From Microglena sp. YARC (taxonomy: Eukaryota > Chlorophyta > Chlorophyceae > Chlamydomonadales > Chlamydomonadaceae), in NCBI GenBank assembly GCA_022414725.1, contig CM039465.1, positions 45,685,726-45,749,725 of the forward strand: 64,000 nucleotides of DNA. Reading direction: 5' to 3'. Below are positions 51,200 to 64,000 of this stretch, in pieces; the first letter of the stretch is position 1; every line of letters starts with the position of its first letter. The notes beneath the pieces are model-generated. The model worked only from the letters and a program-made list of their open reading frames with translations. It did no database searches and was not told the DNA's origin. The translations under genes were made by a program, and so were the position numbers.

Positions 51200-54100
51200 A
51201 CCATTATGTGTGGTGTGATGTGGTAGGTTGAGGTGTGTTTTGGTGTGTTTTTGTGTGATTTGGTATGTTTTGGTGCGTTGTGTTGTGTTGTGCTGTGTTG
51301 TGGTGAGTTGTGCTGTGGTAGGTGTGGTGATTTGTGTTGTGTGTTGTGTTGTAGCATGTCGTGTTGTGTCGTGTCATGTGGTGTGGTGTGGTGTGGTGAG
51401 GTGTGGTGTGGTGTGGTGTGGTGTGGTGTGGTGTGCCTTGGTGCGTTGTTTGGTGTGGTGTGGTGTGGTGTGGTGTAGTGTGGTGTGGTTTGGTGTGGCG
51501 TGGCGTATCATGTGGTGTTGTTTTGTGTCGATTTGAGTTGTTTTGTTTCATAGTATGGTGTGGTGTGGTGCTGCGTGTTGTGTTGTGTTGTGTTGTGTTG
51601 TGTTGAGGTGTGTGGTGAGGTGTGGTGTGGTGTGGTGTGGTGTGGTGTGGTGTGGTGTGTGTGGTGTGAGTGGTGTGGTGTGGTGTGGTGTGGTGTGGTG
51701 TGGTGTGGTGAGGCGTGGTATGGTGCGGTGCAGTGTGGTGTGGTGTGGTGTGGTGTGGTGTGGTGTGGTGTGGTGTGGTGTGGTGTGGTGTGGTGTTGTA
51801 AGGCGTGGTGTGGCGAGGTGTAGGCTGTGTGGTGTGGTGTGGTGTGGTGTGGTGTGGTATGGTGTGTGTGGTGTGGTGTGTGGTGTGGTGTGGTGAGGCG
51901 TGGTGTGGTGTGGTGTGTGGTGTGGTGTGGTGTGGTGTGGTGTGGTGCGGTGTGGTGTGGTGTGGTGTGGTGCGGTGCGGTGTGGTGTGGTGTGGTGTGG
52001 TGTGGTGTGGTGTGGTGTGCCTTGGTGCGTTGTGGTGTAGTGTGGTGCGTTGTGATTTGTTTTGGTGTGGTGTGATGTGTTGTGTTGTGGTGAGGCGTGA
52101 TGTATCATGTCGTATTGTTTTGTATCGATTTGTGTCATTTTGTGTCGTGGTGTGGTGAGGTAAGGTGTGTTGAGGTATGGTGATGTGCGTTTGGTGGTGT
52201 GTGGTGTGTTGTGGTATGGTGCGGTGTGGTGTGGTGTGGTGTGGGGAGGTTTGGTGTGGTGTGGTGTGTTTTGGTGTGGTGTGGTGTGTTTTGGTGTGTT
52301 GTGATGAATTGTGTTGTGTTGTGGTGCGTTTTGGGTGCGTTGTGGTGCGTTGTGCTGTGTTGTGTTGTGCTGTGTTGTGCCATGTCATTTTGTGTCGTGT
52401 CATGTCATTTGTGCCGTTATGTGTCAATTTGTGACGTTTTGTGTAGTGTCGTGTTGTGGTGTGTTGTGGTGTAGTGTGGTGCGTTGTGATTTGTTTTGGT
52501 GTGTTGTGATGTGTTGTGTTGTGGTGAGGCGTGACGTATCATGTCGTATTGTTTTGTATCGATTTGTGTCATTTTGTGTCGTGGTGTGGTGAGGTAAGGT
52601 GTGTTGAGGTATGGTGATGTGCGTTTGGTGGTGTGTGGTGTGTTGTGGTATGGTGCGGTGTGGTGTGGTGTGGTGTGGTGTGGTATAGTGTGGTGAGGTT
52701 TGGTGCGTTGTGCTGTGGTGTGGTGTGGTGTGGTGTGGTGTAGTGTGTTGTGATGAATTGTGTTGTGTTGTGGTGCGTTTTGGGTGCGTTGTGGTGCGTT
52801 GTGTTGTGTTGTGTTGTGCTGTGTTGTGTCATGTCATTTTGAGACGTGTCATGTCATTTGTGCCGTTATGTGTCAATTTGTGACGTTTTGTGTAGTGTCG
52901 TGTTGTGGTGTGTTGTGGTGTAGTGTGGTGCGTTGTGATTTGTTTTGGTGTGTTGTGATGTGTTATGTTGTGGTGAGGCGTGACGTATGATGTATTGTTT
53001 TGTATCGATTTGTGTCATTTTGTGTCGTGGTGTGGTGAGGTAAGGTGTGTTGAGGTATGGTGATGTGCGTTTGGTGGTGTGTGGTGTGTTGTGGTATGGT
53101 GCGGTGGGGTGTGGTGTGGTGTGGTGTGGTGAGGTTAGGTGTGGTGTGGTGTGGTGTTGCGTGGCATATCATGTCGTGTTGTTTTGTGTCGATTTGTGTC
53201 ATTTTTTGTCACAGTATGGTGTGGTGTGGTGTGGTGCTGTGTGGTGTGGTGTGTGGTGTTGTGTTGTGTTGTGTTGTGTTGTGTTGTGTTGTGTTGTGTT
53301 GTGTTGTGGTAAGGTGTGGTGCGTGGTGTGGTGAGGTGTGGTGTGGTGTGGTGTGGTGAGGTGTGGTGTGGTGTGGTGAGGCGTGGTATGGTGTGGTGTA
53401 GGGTGGTGTGGTGTGGTGTTGGTGTGGTGTGGTGTGGTGTGGTGTGGTGTGTGAGTGTGGTAAGTGTGGTGTGGCTGTGATGTGGTGTGGTGGTGTGGTG
53501 TGGTGTGGCGAGGCGTATCAAATGTCGGTATTTTTTGTGTCGATTTGTGTCGTTTTGTGTCGTGGTATGGTGTGGTGTGGTGCGGTGCGGTGTGGTGTGT
53601 TGTGTTGTGTTGTGTTGTGTGGTGTGGTGTTGTGTTGTGTTGTGGTGAGGTGTGGTGTGGTGTGGTGTGTGGTGAGGTGTGGTGAGGTGTGGTGTGTTGT
53701 GGTGTGGTGTGTGGTTAAGGTATGTTTGTGTGTGAGTGTGATGTGTGTTGTGTTGTGGTGTGGATGTGGTGTGTGTGTGTGTGGTATGGTGTAATGTGAT
53801 GTGGTGGTTTGGTGTGGTGTGGTGTGGTGTGGTGTGGTGTGGTGTGGTGTGGTGTGGTGTAGTGTGGTGTGGTGTGGTTTGGTGTGGCGTGGCGTATCAT
53901 GTGGTGTTGTTTTGTGTCGATTTGTGTTGTGGTATGGTGTGGTGTGGTGCTGTGTGTGGTGTGGTTGTGTTGTGTGTGTGTTGGTGTGTGTGTGTGTGGT
54001 GTGTGGGTGGAGGTGTGGTGTGGTGTGGTGTGTGTGGTGTGGTTGTGTGGTGTGGTGGTGGGTTGTGTGTGTGGTGTGGTGTGGTGTGGGTGTGGTGCGG

Positions 54101-57100
54101 TGTGGTGTGGGTGTGTGTGGATGTGGTGTGGTGTGGTGTGGTGGTGTGGTGTGGTGGAGTGGTGGTGTGTGGTGTGTGTGTGGTGTGTGGTGTGGTGTGG
54201 TGTGGTGTGTGTGTGGTGTGGTGTGGTGTGGTGTGGTGTGGTGTGGTGTGGTGTGGTGTGGTTGTGGTGTGTGTGTGGTGTGTGAGTGTGGTGTGGTGTG
54301 CTGTGGTGGCTGTGTGTGTGTGGTGTGTGGTGTGTGTGGGTGTGGTGTGGTGTGGTGTGTGTTTGTGTGGTGTGGTTTGTGTGGTGTGTGGTGTGTGTGG
54401 TGTTGGTGTGTGTGTGGTGAGGTGGTGTGCTTGGTGTTGTGGTGTGTTTGGTGTGTTGGTGTGGGTGGGTGTGTGTGGTGTGTGTGTGTGTGTGGTGTGG
54501 TGGTGTGGTGTGGTGTGGTGTGGTGAGGTGTGGTGTGGTGTGTGTGTGTGGTGTGTGTGGTGTGTGGTGTGGTGTTGGTGTGAGTGTGGTGTGTGTGGTG
54601 TGGTGTGTGTGTGATGGGTTGTGGTGTGGTGTGGTGTGGTGTGGTGTTGTGGTGTGGTGTGGTGTTGTGTTGTGTGGTGGGTGGTGGTGTGGGTGTGAGG
54701 TGTGGTGTGGTGTGGTGTGGTGTGTGGTGGTGTGGTGTGGTGGTGGTGTGGTGTGGTGTGTGTGTGGGTGTGATGTGGTGTGTGGTGTGGTGTGGTGGTG
54801 TGGGTGTGGTGTGGTGTGGTGGGATGGTGATGTGTGGTGTGTGGTGTGGTGTGGTGTTGTGTGTGTGTGTGTGGTGTGTGTGTGGTGTGTTTGTGTTGTG
54901 TATGGTGTGTGTGTGTGTGGTGTGGTGTGGTGTGGTGTGTGTGTGTGTGGTGTGGTGTGGTGTGAGGTGTGGTGTGGTGTGGTGTGGCGTGGTGTAGGTG
55001 TGTGGTGGTGTGTGGTGTGGTGTGGTGTGTGTATGTGTGGTGTGGTGTGGTGTGGTGTGTGTAGGTTGAGGTGTGGTGTGGTGTGGTGTGGTGTGGTGTG
55101 TGTGGTGTGGTGTGGTTGTGGTGGTGGTGTGGTGTGGTTGTGGTGTGGTGTGTGTGTGTGTGGTGTGGTGTGTGGTGTGGCGGTGTGTGTGGTGGTGTGG
55201 TGTGTGTGGTGTGGTTGTGTATGTGGTGTGGGTGTGTTGTGGTGGTGTGTGTGGTGTGTGTGTGGTGGTGTAGGTGTGGTGTGGTGTGTGGTGGTGTGTG
55301 TTGTGGTGTGGTTGTGTGTGGTGTGGTGTGGTGTGTGTGGTTGTGGTGTGGGTGTGTGTGTGGTGTGGTGTGGTGTGGTGTGGTGTGGTGTGGTTGTGTG
55401 TGGTGGTGTGGTGTGTGTGTTGTGGTGTGTGGTGTGTGTGGTGTGGTGTGGTGTGGTGTGGTGTGGTGTGTGTGTGGTGTGTGGTGTGGTGGTGTGGTGT
55501 GGTGTGGTGTGGTGTGGTGTGGGTGTGGTGTGTGTGGTGTGGTGTGGTGTGGTGTGGTGTGTGGTGTGTGGTGTGGTGTGGTGTGTGTGTGTGGTGTGGT
55601 GTGGTGTGGTGTGGTGTGGTGTGTGCGTGGCGTGTGTGTTGTGTGTTGTGTGTTTGTGTGGTGTGGTGTGGTGCTGTGTGTTGTGTTGTGTTGTGGTGTG
55701 TGAGGTGTGGTGTGGTGTGTGGTGTGGTGTGGTGTGGTGTGGTGTGGTGTGGTGTGGTGTGGTGTGGTGTGGTGTGGTGAGGTGTGGTGTGGTGTGGTGT
55801 GGTGTGGTGTGGTGTGGTGTGTGTGTGGTGTGGTGTGGTTTGGTGTGGTGGCGTATCATGTGGTGTTGTTTTGTGTCGATTGTGTTGTTTTGGTATGGTG
55901 TGGTGTGGTGTGTGTGTGTGTGGTGTGGTTGTGTTGTGTGGTGTGGTGTGTGTGGTGTGGTGTGGTGTGTGGTGATGTGTGTGTTGTGTTGTGTTGTGTT
56001 GTGTGGTGTGTTGTGTTTGTGTTGTGGTGTGGTATGGTGCGGTGCAGTGTGGTGTGGTGTGGTGTGGTGTGGTGTGGTGTGGTGTGGTGTGGTGTGGTGT
56101 GTGTGGTGTGGTGTGGTGTAGCTGTGTGGTGTGGTGTGGTGTGGTGTGGTGTGGTGTGGTGTGGTGTGGTGTGGTGTGGTGTGGTGTGGTGTGTGGTGTG
56201 GTGTGGTGTGGTGTGGTGGTGTGGTGTGTGTGAGGTGGTGTGGCGAGGTGTAGGCTGTGTGGTGTGTGTGTGGTGTGGTGTGGTGTGGTGTGTGGTGTGT
56301 GTGTGGTGTGTGTGATGTGGTGTGGTAAGGTGTGGTGTGGTGTGGTGTGGTGTGGTGTGGTGTGGTGTGGTGAGGCGTGGTGTGGTGTGGTGTGGTTTGG
56401 TGTGGTGTTGTGTAGTGTGGTGTGGTTTGGTGTGGCGTGGCGTATCATGTGGTGTTGTTTTGTGTCGATTTGTGTTGTTTTGTTTCATAGTATGGTGTGG
56501 TGTGGTGCTGTGTGGTGTGGTGTGTGGTGTTGTGTTGTGTTGTGTTGTGGTGAGGTGTGGTGTGTGGTGAGGTGTGGTGTGGTGTGGTGTGGTGTGGTGT
56601 GGTGTGGTGTGTGTTGTGTGTGTTGTGGTGTGTGGTAAGGTGTGTTGTGTTGTGGTGTGATGTGGTGTGTGTTGTGTGGTGTGGTGTAATGTGATGTGGT
56701 AAGGTGTGGTGTGGTGTGGTGTGGTGTGGTGTGGTGTGGTGTGGTGTGGTGTGGTGTGGTGTGGTGTGGTGTGGTGTGGTGTGGTGTGGTGTGGTGTGGT
56801 GTGGTGTGGTGTAGAGTGGTGTGGTTTGGTGTGGCATGGCGTATCATGTGGTTTTGTTTTGTGTTGATTTGTGTTGTTTTGTTTCATAGTATGGTGTGGT
56901 GTGGTGCTCTGTGCTCTGTGGTGTGTGGTGTTGTGTTGTGTTGTGTTGTGTTGCGGTGAGGTGTGGTGTGTGGTGTGTGTGTGTGGTGTGTGGTGAGGTG
57001 TGTGTGGTGTGTGTGGTGTGGTGTGGTGTGGTGTGGTGTGGTGTGGTGAGGCATGGTGTGGCGAGGTGTAGGCTGTGTGGTGTGGTGTGGTGTGGTGTGG

Positions 57101-57710
57101 TGTGGTGTAGTGTGATGTGGTGTGGTGTGGTGTGGTGTGGTGTGGTGTGTGTGGTGTGGTGTGGTGTGGTGTGATGTGGTGTGGTGTGGTGTGGTGTGGT
57201 GTGGTGTGTGGTGTGGTGTGGTGTGGTGTGGCGTGGCGTATCATGTTGTGTTGTTTTGTGTCGATTTGTGTCGTTTTGTGTAATAGTATGGAGTGGTGTG
57301 GTGCTGTGTGTTGTGTTGTGTTGTGTTGTGTTGTGGTGTGGTGTGGTGAGGTGTGGTGTGTGGTGTGGTGTGGTGAGTTGTATTGTGATGTGTCGTGTCA
57401 TTTTGTGTCCTTTGTGTCTTTTTGTGTCATTTTGTGTCTTTTTGTGGCGTTTATTTTGTGGTGTGGTGTGGTGTGGTGTGGTATGGTGTGGTGTGGTGAT
57501 TTTTAGTGATTTGTGATGAGTTGTAGTGAGGTGTGGTGAGTTGTGGCGAGTTGTGTTGTTTTGTGTTGTGTTGTGTTGTGTTGTGTTGTGTTGTGTTGTG
57601 TTGTGTTGTGTCGTGTCCTTTTGTGTCCTTTTGTGGCGTGTTATGTCGTTGTGTGGTGTGGTGTGGTGTGGTGTGGTGTGGTGTGGTGTGGTGTGGTGTG
57701 GTGACTTGTG
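51200..57710 (-). repeat. (TGTGG)n satellite, right block
   Basis: 6.5 kb of the same pentanucleotide as 12,855-16,700, on the opposite strand. The 55-bp spacer ('GGCGTATCATGT', 'GTTTTGTGTCGATTTGTGTC') recurs about eleven times, near 51,505, 52,100, 52,530, 52,985, 53,165, 53,515, 53,890, 55,850, 56,440, 56,840 and 57,235. Between 53,950 and 55,700 the array shifts to a GTGTGTGG-rich, irregular form. The 976-, 714- and 564-codon frames here are composition artefacts. Confidence 0.95.
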
Positions 57711-57711
57711 A

Positions 57712-58480
57712 GGCCATACCACACCATTGTAACATTGCACCATGCATGTTGGTGTAAACCATAACAATCCATGATTTGTTGCACCATGCCATACCATAAT
57801 AAACCATGCAATTAGAGCAAGGGATGGCAGCATGGAACCTTCCCATGTTGTCCAAGCTGCATGCGGAGCAAGGAACCCCATCAAGCTTTATTATAGCACG
57901 CACCTTTTCATCTATCTATTCCATTTAGGCCACCAATTTCTAATAACAGACCTCGATGACAGATGCGGCGCAGTAGAACTGCGCGCGCTTGATGGGGCGA
58001 TGGAGCGAGTATTAGAGTTGAACTGAAGGGCAAAGGCTAGAGCTGTACGAGAAGACTGACGTTGAAATGTATTGCTCAGAGTTGATGCTTCTTCAAAGAC
58101 GAGTACTGAGCGCGTGTCGCAAGCGAATAACGTTCGAGATCGTGAACTGAATAGGCCAGGAAGACAGGGCGAGGAGGATTTCACCGTGGCCAGGCCAAGC
58201 CACTCACAGTTGTTTTGTGCCCACCCGGCCGGCCAGTTCTGAAGTCGCCATGGAGGGCGCTGCACCCTTGTTTCCAACCATGCAAAAGCTTGATTGCGTC
58301 CACTGAACAGTTAGGAGGCGCGGGAACGCTAGTGGGCAAGTTAGAAGGTGCCCCAGGTCGTCCCGGGTCCAGTGGTTGTTGGCTTGACACGTGTCAGATC
58401 ACGCTGCTGGCTGCCGCAAACCTCACACTACAGGCGCCCTGAGAAATCCCCATGCGAACGTTTGTACCTCCATAGTTTGC
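57712..58480. other. ATGG remnant and unassigned spacer
   Basis: An ATGG-type remnant (57,712-57,815) and the shared 'CATGGAACCTTCCCATGTTG' segment are followed by about 600 bp of unique-looking, GC-balanced DNA without a recognisable gene. The left arm has a different 230-bp segment at this place (19,036-19,265). Confidence 0.5.
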
Positions 58481-59049
58481 AACACGAAGGTCGGCAGTGC
58501 TTCATTCCAAGCTCAGCAAGTGCGCGTGATGGATATATAATCGTTTCCCATAGAATTGTTCATTGTGCAAGTTAGCAAGGCTGGAAACATGAGCATTTCG
58601 TGAATTACAAGTAGAAGTACCATAGTTGGCGTGGCTACATTACCCACCCGGCACACCCCACGCACCCGTCCCACCCCACGCACGGCCCTGCGGCTGAGTT
58701 GTGGGTGAAGTCCGTGCTAATAATAGCCGAAGTGCCCTAAGGGAATTATTCGTCCATTGTGATGCTTGCATGTTTCGCCTCGGTTTTTTGACGACAATTC
58801 CATTCCCAAACCTATGTATGCGCACATGATTGGATGGTACAAATTTGGAATGATGAAAAATGTTACTCAATAATTGTCGCTTTTGGCCCAAAAAGCACCA
58901 ACCTTAGCTCCTTTTCGTGAATTGCGATGCTAATATGTGGTCTCGTGAGAATATGTCCGTTATCAATAAGTCTTACAATTGTTATATGTTTTATAATGTT
59001 TCGTTTTTTTGTGATTTGAAGTGAATCCTGAAGAAGTAGTTTGTGACGG

Positions 59050-59081
<32 letters not shown>

Positions 59082-60310
59082 GACAGGCTAATCCCTCAAC
59101 CTCAATAAAGGGCGCCAGGAGGCGCGTCCCGAATGAAAATGTTTAAAATAATATTAATTAAATTAAAACATGTATTGTATAATTTTATTATTGTATAATT
59201 AATTAAATTAATTGTATTAATTGATAGATTATATGATTAAACTGAATTAATCAAATTCTGTTAAATTAATTGGTTAATTTAAAAGTATTAATTAATTAAT
59301 TAATCAATAACAGAATTAATTAAATTATATTAAATTAATTAACAATTTAATTAATTTAATTGTATTAATTAATTAATTAATTAATTAATAAAACTGTATT
59401 TAATTAATTTGATAGAATCAAAAATGTGTTGTATATACCGTTAATTGAATTTAATGCATTTAATTGACTTGCATTGTATGCATCTGAATTCAATAGATTT
59501 GCATTTAATTTAATTGACTCGATGTATGTAGCTTTGTTTACAACAAAGTAACGACAATTGACATTTTGTAGGGTTGTTAAATTTGAAGCAGTATTAAACG
59601 TGCCTGGAATGTCTTGTAGATGGGATTTATTTGCAAGCAGTTGATGCACACGAAATGTAACCAATCAGAGGTATGGTTGAATTTGTTCGGTCAGCCGCAT
59701 ACAAGCTTGATGTGGCTTCATTCCCCACATTTATGGCAATCAATTCGGGACCCCCAGGACACCAGTTGTTGCCAAATACAGTATCGTATTACGAGATCGC
59801 AGTGTGATATGCATTCTGACTCGTGTTTTCCCAATGAGGTTGTAGAGTCGGCTGGACGTGTCCCTGGCGTGCGTGGGATTGAACACATAGTCTTGACAGC
59901 CTGGACATGTGGCATCTGAATTATGGTCAACCGCTGGCATTCAAACCACTAAGCAACTAAACCCAGAACACATTAGAAGTTACGGGCAGGACATGGGGCA
60001 AATAGTCGAGAAATAGTTGATATGCAGAATGCGAGAAAGTGAGAGGAGGGAGGCTGGGAGTTTCAGAAGTAGTGGAGTAAGTAGGTACTCATAGCAGAAT
60101 ATGCTACAAAACATTTGACAACTATTGAGAAGGATCATGACCGCTGCAATGCTGATATCTCTAGTCATGCGCACTCCAACTACGAGCCAAATGTTTGGGT
60201 GCAGAGTTTGCCGGTATCAGCAGCACAGATGGAGAGAGCGAGACAAACTAATGTACAAGCAGACAGGTGGAACCCAGGGGGGTCATCAGAGGCCTAAGGC
60301 ATACATACTC
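58480..60310 (-). repeat. X repeat, copy 5 (inverse)
   Basis: Counterpart of copy 2 in inverse orientation: the shared end (58,480-58,560), 'CCCCACGCACGGCCCTG' tract, 300-bp block, (CA)n (59,050-59,075), GC hairpin (59,108-59,130), AT-rich spacer (59,150-59,530), GCAAATAAAG block, and the 600-bp part ending 'CATCAGAGGCCTAAGGCATA'. Confidence 0.8.
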
Positions 60311-62930
60311 TATACCACACCGCACATACACACACATGTGGCTATCCATGCACAGCCACACAGCACTGCGCACACGCATTCACACACATATGGCTATCCA
60401 CGCACAGCCACACAGCACTGTGCACGCACTTACACACACATGTGGCTATCCATGCACTGCCACACAGCACTGCGCACACACATACACACACATAGCCGGC
60501 TATCCGTGCATTACCACACAGCACTGTGCATGCACATACACACAAATCTGGCCATCCATGCACTACATCACAGCACTGTGCACGCACACACACACATCTG
60601 GCTATCCATGCACTACAAGATAACCACATGCAAACACAAACACATTCAGCCAATCAAGCATGCACACACAAAACAACTGGCTACACATACATTGTCGCAC
60701 AGCCATGTGCTAGTACATACACAGACATCTGGCTATCCATGCACTACAAGACAACCCCATGCAAACATGAACACACTCAAATACAAACACAAGCGCGCAC
60801 AAAACAATTTGCTATCCATGCACTGCCACACAGCACTATGCACGCACATACACATACATTTGGCTATCCATGCACTGCCACACAATACTGTGCACGCGCA
60901 TACACACACATAGCTGGCTACCCATGCACTACCACACAGCACTATGCATGCACATGCACACACATGTGGCTTTCCATGCACTGCCACACAGCACTGCCCA
61001 CGCACGTACACACACATCTGGCTATCCATGCACTACAATACAACCCCATGCAAACACTAACACACTCAAATACACACGCACGCATGCACGCACCAAACAA
61101 ATTGTCATCCATGCACTGCAACACAGCACTGTGCACGCACATACACACACATCTGGCTATCCATGCACTGCAACACAGCACTGTGCATGCACATACACAC
61201 ACATCTAGCTATACATGCATTGCAACACAGCACTGTGCACGCACACACACACACATTTGGCTATCCATGCACCAAAAGACAACCACATGAAAACACAAAC
61301 ACATTCAGCCAATCAAGCATGCACACACAAAACAACTGGCTACACATACATTGTGGCACAGCCATGTGCTAGTACATACACACACATCTGGCTATCCATG
61401 CACTACAAGACAACCCCATGCAAACACAAACACACTCAAATACAAACACATGCACTCACAAAGCAATTTGCTATCCATGCACTGCCACACAACACTGTGC
61501 ACGCACATACATACACATAGCTGGCTATCCATGAACTACCAAACAGCACTGCGCACGCACATACACACACATTTGGCTATCGATGCACTGCAACACGGCA
61601 CTGTGCACGCACATGCACACACATGTGGCTATACATGCACTGCCACACAGCACTGCGTAAGTACTTACACACACATCTGGCTATCCATGCATTGCCACAC
61701 AACCTGTGCACGTACATACACACACATCTGGCAAACCATGCACTACAAGACAACCACTTGCAAACACTAACACATTCAGCCAATCAAGCATGCACGAACA
61801 AAACAACTGGCTTCACATACACTGTCGCACAGCCATGTGCTAGTACATACGCACACATCTGGCTATCCATGCACTACACGACAACCACATGCAAACACAA
61901 ACACAATCAAATACACACGCATGCACGCACAAAATAAAATGCCACCCATGCACTGCCACACAGCACTGTGCACGCACATACACACACAATTGGCTATCCA
62001 TGCACTGCAACATAGCACTGTGCACGCACATACACACACCTCTGGCTATGCATGCACCACAAGATAACCACATGCAAACACAAACACATTCAGCCAATCA
62101 AGCATGCACACACAAAACAACTGGCTACACATACACTGTCGCACAGTTATGTGCTAGTACATACACACACATCTGGCTGTCCATGCAATACACGACAACC
62201 CCATGCAAACACAAACACACTCAAATACACGGATATGCAATACAAATTAATATCCATGCACTTCCACACAGCACTGTGCACGCACATACACACACATCTG
62301 GCTATCCATGCACTACCACACAGCACTGTGCACGCACATACACACACATCTGGCTATCCATGCACTGCAACACAGCACTGTGCATGCACAAATTACACAT
62401 CTGGCTATCCATGCACTGCCACACAGCACTGTGCACGCACATACGCACACATCTGGCTATCCATGCACTACAAGACAAATCCATGCGCACACAAACACAC
62501 CCAGACACTCACGCATGCCAACACACAAACGAACAACTGGTTGCACATGCACTATAAGACAACCCCAGGCGCATGCACACACATCTGGCTACACATGCAC
62601 TGCCACACAGATCTGTTTCCGTACACAGATACACACACCTGGTCATTCATGCACTACAAGACAATCCATGGACAAACATAACCCAATCAGACACTCACGC
62701 ACACACACACCAGGCCATCCATGCACTACAAGACAACCCCATGCACACATTCACACATACCCAGACACTCACACACGCACACACAAGGGGCTACGCATGC
62801 ACTGCCACACCGCCCTATTTACATACACACACACCTCGCCATCCCCATGCACTAAAAGATAATCCCATTGACACAAACAACACACTCAGGCACTCACCCA
62901 CACACACTGGCTATCCATGCACTACACCAT
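60310..62930 (-). repeat. 52-bp minisatellite, right block
   Basis: Inverse counterpart of 19,690-21,955, with the same unit and the same long variants in mirrored order ('GGCTATCCATGCACTGCC', 'CACAGCACTGTGCACGCAC'). It lacks the LINE-A insertion found in the left block: the empty site is at about 62,364-62,369. Confidence 0.9.
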
Positions 62931-64000
62931 TTTGTTTTTTTGTGATTTGAAGTGAAACCTGAGAAGTAGGTTGTGACACACGGACACACACACACACAAA
63001 CAGTTTTGACAGGCTAAATCCTCAATCAAAAAATTTGTAATTTTTTTCATTCGGGTATAAAGGGCGCCTGGAGGCGCGTCCCGAATGAAAATGTTTGAAA
63101 AATTCTGTATTTAATTAAAATGTTTATTGTATAATTTTACTATTGTATAATTGTTTAATTAAATAAATAAATTGTATTAATTAATGAATAATAAGATTAC
63201 AATGAATTTATCAAATTATGTTAAACTGTTTGATTAATTATAAGTTATTAATTAATTCATTAATTAACTAATTAATTAAATTATATTTAATTAATTATCA
63301 ATTAAATTTAATTGTATGAATTAGTTAATGAATGAATGAATGAATGAATTAATTAAAATTTATCTAATTAATTTGATAGAATCAAAATTGTGTTGAATTG
63401 ACTTGAATTGAATGCATTTAATTGATTTTGAATTGTTTTCATTTGAATTCAATATATTTGGATTTTGTTGAATTGAATCGATGGATGTAGCTTCATTTAC
63501 TACGACGGTTGACATTTTGTAGGGTTGTTAAATTTGAAGGAGTATTAAACGTGCCTGGACTGTCTTGTAGATGGTCTTTATTTGCGAGCAGTTGATGCAC
63601 AGGAAATGTAAACAATTAAAGGTATAGTTGAATTTGTTCGGTCAGCCGCATACAAGCTTGATGTGGCTTCATTCCCCACATTTATGGCAATTCATTCGGG
63701 AGCCGCTTGTTGCCTTATACAACATCGTATTACGATTTCGCAGTGTGATTTGTGGTCGGACACGTGTTTTGCCAATGAGGTTGTAGAGACGGCTGGGCGT
63801 GTCCCTGGCGTGCGCAGGATTGAACACATAGTCTCGACAGCATGGACACGTGGCATCTGAATTATGGTCAACCGCTGGCATTCAAACCACTAAGCAACTA
63901 AACCCTGAACACATTAGAAATCACGGGCAGGACATGGGGCAAATAGTCGAGAAATAGTTGATATGCAGAATGCGAGAAAGTGAGAGGAGGAAGGCTGGGA
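62931..64000 (-). repeat. X repeat, copy 6 (inverse, runs off the window)
   Basis: It begins 'TTTTTTGTGATTTGAAGTG', with (CA)n and 'GTTTTGACAGGCTAA', then the double end 'TTTCATTCGGG' and 'CCCGAATGAAAATG' around the GC hairpin (63,062-63,084). The AT-rich spacer (63,110-63,490) and the GCAAATAAAG block follow. The doubled terminus is the same as at the start of copy 1 (11,698-11,760). Confidence 0.8.

Noticed and set aside
53518..56448. 976-codon open frame (minus) and similar long frames in 12.8-16.7 kb and 51.2-57.7 kb
   Set aside because: The frames are His/Thr/Pro or Cys/Val/Trp/Gly repeats produced by a stop-free pentanucleotide satellite. Several frames on both strands are open at once, which coding selection would not give.

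Overview
This is a eukaryotic nuclear window made almost entirely of nested transposable elements and satellite DNA. There is no operon structure, rRNA gene or intact host gene. The best host-gene candidate is a decayed or multi-exon leucine-rich-repeat (LRR) gene of plant type (N-x-L-x-G-x-I-P repeats, 'GNTNLCG' C-cap) at about 8.97-10.60 kb. Plant-style LRRs, (CAA)n and poly(C) tracts, and a Dualen/RandI-type LINE (a family first described in Chlamydomonas) point to the green lineage, most likely a green alga with a repeat-rich genome. I cannot name the species.

Layout. 0-8.7 kb: low-complexity DNA with two tRNA-derived SINE copies (about 150-375 and 8,411-8,640), a small inverted-repeat element (6,785-6,982, with a decayed relative at 676-870), a C-rich tandem array, a 50-bp minisatellite, a long (CAA)n field with a recurring linker, and a 49-bp minisatellite. 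8.97-10.60 kb: the LRR gene. 11.19-48.26 kb: an old LINE ('LINE-A', with a pentanucleotide ATGTA tail), broken into four pieces by successive insertions and readable as one element when these are removed. The insertions are: (i) a 12.2-kb composite block of a dispersed repeat ('X') carrying three satellites (11,698-23,946); (ii) a Ty1/copia LTR retrotransposon on the minus strand (24,647-38,006, 5-bp TSD), itself broken by a non-autonomous copia-like LTR element (30,576-35,351, 5-bp TSD) and a CACTA-type DNA transposon (26,395-28,119, 3-bp TSD); (iii) a 5'-truncated inverted copy of LINE-A (38,027-38,527); and (iv) an 8.7-kb Dualen-like LINE (39,226-47,930, 13-bp TSD).

48.5-64 kb: the X repeat and the same three satellites return in inverse orientation and in a different phase, so the window looks like a TE nest between two arms of a higher-order repeat. 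The (CCACA)n/(TGTGG)n satellite fills 12.86-16.70 kb and 51.2-57.7 kb. The long open frames it produces (up to 976 codons of His/Thr/Pro or Cys/Val/Trp/Gly) are artefacts.

The most interesting objects are: the Dualen-like LINE, with a cysteine-protease-like domain, APE endonuclease, RT, RNase H and a restriction-like endonuclease in one element; a tRNA-derived SINE whose tail resembles the end of that LINE; the non-autonomous LTR element with a catalytically dead protease domain placed before its zinc knuckle; and the X/satellite composite itself, which behaves as an insertion unit in LINE-A. Element boundaries resting on target-site duplications are firm; domain calls are by eye and unverified by any search.
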